DNA from: Campylobacteraceae bacterium
GTDB lineage: Bacteria > Campylobacterota > Campylobacteria > Campylobacterales > Sulfurovaceae
Assembly (NCBI GenBank): GCA_027023145.1
Contig: JALVWV010000299.1
Span: forward strand, 1-6,536
DNA: 6,536 nt
Reading direction: 5' to 3'
Below the pieces are notes generated by a model that was not told the origin of the DNA, made no database searches, and was given only the letters and a program-made list of their open reading frames with translations. Shown here in pieces: positions 5,270 through 6,536 of this stretch (position 1 is the first letter of the stretch; every line of letters starts with the position of its first letter). Made by a program: the position numbers and the translations under genes.

Positions 5270-6415
5270 ATGAGCGGTGTGAAGCGCTGGATATGGCAGG
5301 AAAAAGATTATCCACATTTCCGATGCGATACCCAAAAGATCGAACCTCTCATACATGAAATATCCCGCAGACAAGGGGAATTGTCAGTTCTGAGCCGTTT
5401 CCTTGGATCGGATTATCTTCAGGAAAACCAACTACAAACGCTGGTGGAAGAAGTTTTTTCGAGCTCGGCAATCGAAGGGGAGATGCTCAATCGCAGCAGC
5501 GTCAAATCATCTCTGCGTCGGCAGTTGGGGATCGATTCCGTACGCCATTTTGCTCCCAAAGATCGCGAGAGCAGTGCTGTCGAGATTTTGATGGATGCGA
5601 CGACCCATTATGATGTTCCGCTCACCGTCGAGACGCTGCATACGTGGCATGCCAAACTTTTCGAAGCAGACACACGACGATTGTGGTCGATTGAAGCTGG
5701 GGCATTTCGAAGTCAAGGGATGATGCAGGTCGTAGCTGGAGTCGTCGGCAAAGAGCAGGTATTTTACGAAGCACCCGACAGTAGGGATGTTCCGAATCTG
5801 ATGGATGAATATCTCGCTTGGTACAATGCCACGCCGGACACCCTGACCAAGGCAGCGATTGCCCATGTGTGGTTTGTTATCATCCACCCGTACGAAGATG
5901 GCAACGGTCGCATCGCGCGTGCTGTGACCGAACGGGTGCTCTCAGCGGTGGAGAGGGCAACGGCTCCGAGGCTCTACTCACTCTCACGAAGCATTTACGC
6001 ACGGCGCAAGGGGTATTACCGGGCACTTGAGATGACGACAGGGTATGTCGAGCGTGCTGATCTGATGGAGATTACGTCGTGGTGTGTCTGGTTTCTGGAG
6101 ACGTTGAGGCATGCACTCGACGAAAGCATCACTTCGATAGGGTACGTCCTGAACAAAGCACAATTCTGGGATCGGCATCGCGACACGCCCCTCAACGAAC
6201 GCCAGCGCAAAGTCCTCAATGCCCTCCTTGACCGACCCCGACAAGGAAGCCTAACCACCAAAAAATACACCAAAATCACCGGCACCTCCCCTGCAACCGC
6301 TTCCCGGGACATCCAATCACTCGTCGAAAAAGGGTGCATCGTACAGGAGGATGGGACAGCGGGGAGGAGTGTGCGTTATCGGATTGTGGGGGATTTTGGT
6401 GAATTTAAGGTGTAA
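5270..6415 (+). CDS. Fic-family protein with DUF4172-like N-terminus, class II inhibitory motif and C-terminal winged helix
   Basis: 381 residues. Residues 4-45 (KRWIWQEKDYPHFRCD and onward) resemble DUF4172. SSAIEG (65-70) fits the [S/T]xxxE[G/N] inhibitory motif placed before the Fic core, making it class II; Glu69 would block productive ATP binding. The core motif HPYEDGNGRIAR (206-217) keeps His206, the acidic residue, GNGR and the final Arg, with Tyr in place of the common Phe. It should therefore transfer AMP, or another nucleotide moiety, to a protein hydroxyl; the target is unknown. Residues 308-372 (LNERQRKVLNALL, then TKITGTSPATASRDIQSLVEKGCI) look like a winged helix, suggesting DNA binding or autoregulation. 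The ATG at 5270 has AAAGGG upstream. No partner gene is seen, as expected when the inhibitory helix is built in. The winged-helix coding part is markedly C-rich and G-poor compared with the rest. Confidence 0.93.
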   Translation: MSGVKRWIWQEKDYPHFRCDTQKIEPLIHEISRRQGELSVLSRFLGSDYLQENQLQTLVEEVFSSSAIEGEMLNRSSVKSSLRRQLGIDSVRHFAPKDRESSAVEILMDATTHYDVPLTVETLHTWHAKLFEADTRRLWSIEAGAFRSQGMMQVVAGVVGKEQVFYEAPDSRDVPNLMDEYLAWYNATPDTLTKAAIAHVWFVIIHPYEDGNGRIARAVTERVLSAVERATAPRLYSLSRSIYARRKGYYRALEMTTGYVERADLMEITSWCVWFLETLRHALDESITSIGYVLNKAQFWDRHRDTPLNERQRKVLNALLDRPRQGSLTTKKYTKITGTSPATASRDIQSLVEKGCIVQEDGTAGRSVRYRIVGDFGEFKV

Positions 6416-6425
6416 CGTTTGACTT

Positions 6426-6525
6426 GAGGGACGAGGTAGGTTTATGGCTTTATTGTTTGCTCTTTTCATTTCACTTTATGCGAAACTTTAAAGCTTGAAT
6501 AACCGCAAGTATTACCTCGTTCCTC
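6426..6525. repeat. 100-nt imperfect hairpin downstream of fic
   Basis: GAGGGACGAGGTA (6426-6438) pairs with TACCTCGTTCCTC (6513-6525) over 13 positions with one G-T wobble. Inner blocks also pair in register: GGTTTAT with ATAACC, GCTTTA with TAAAGC, and GTTTGC with GCGAAAC, with small bulges. No gene or T-tract is seen here. It could be a structured small RNA, a miniature inverted-repeat element or a recombination site. The remaining bases of 6416-6536 show nothing else I can name. Confidence 0.5.
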
Positions 6526-6536
6526 TCCTAGGTTTT

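Noticed and set aside
6410..6536. Integron attC site after fic
   Set aside because: The long imperfect hairpin after a gene and GTGTAAC at the stop codon look similar at first. GTGTAAC does not fit RYYYAAC, and no GTTRRRY core is found at the right end before the window stops.

Overview
The window looks like chromosomal DNA from a Campylobacterota (epsilonproteobacterial) species, probably a free-living sulfur-oxidiser type (Sulfuricurvum/Sulfurimonas-like) because base composition is far less AT-rich than in Campylobacter or Helicobacter. The main evidence is gene content and order: a fused ispDF, an HP1021/Cj1608-type orphan response regulator and a sulfate-adenylyltransferase-like gene, all divergent from mrp. 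As I recall, this is the C. jejuni Cj1606c-Cj1609 neighbourhood. The genus guess is inference only.

Left block (1-2888, minus strand): a tightly coupled operon read right to left. ispDF (MEP isoprenoid pathway) overlaps the regulator gene by 4 bases (ATGA). The regulator gene overlaps the sat-like gene by 23 bases, and the sat-like gene runs off the left edge. The regulator has a receiver domain without its phospho-acceptor aspartate and a Fis-type HTH at the C-terminus. The sat-like protein keeps the ATP-sulfurylase fold signatures but has lost catalytic-motif residues. Both are atypical members of their families.

Divergent promoter region and mrp (2889-4141): the roughly 140 bp between ispDF and mrp carry several TGTTACA-type elements. 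These match the binding box I recall for HP1021, which suggests the operon's own regulator acts here. mrp (Fe-S carrier P-loop ATPase) has a plausible promoter, a perfect 7-bp leader hairpin and a clear AGGAG ribosome site that sets its start at 3026. The CxxC motif of the family is reduced to a single Cys.

tRNA and accessory block (4195-6536, plus strand): a tRNA-Pro(GGG) gene with encoded CCA is followed by a type II toxin-antitoxin pair and then a Fic-family protein. The pair is a ribbon-helix-helix antitoxin and a GNAT acetyltransferase toxin of TacAT/AtaRT type, with a palindromic operator over the -10. The Fic protein has a DUF4172-like N-terminus, a class II inhibitory motif and a C-terminal winged helix. 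The TA/fic junction is very compact: an intrinsic terminator, a competing hairpin, three copies of an 11-bp element and the fic promoter overlap within about 60 bp. The right end holds a 100-nt imperfect hairpin of unknown nature. The setting next to a tRNA suggests an accessory insertion, but no duplicated attachment site is visible within the window.

I see no transposase, CRISPR array or rRNA. No stretch over 300 bases lacks a gene; the largest gaps are 4273-4427 and 6416-6536.
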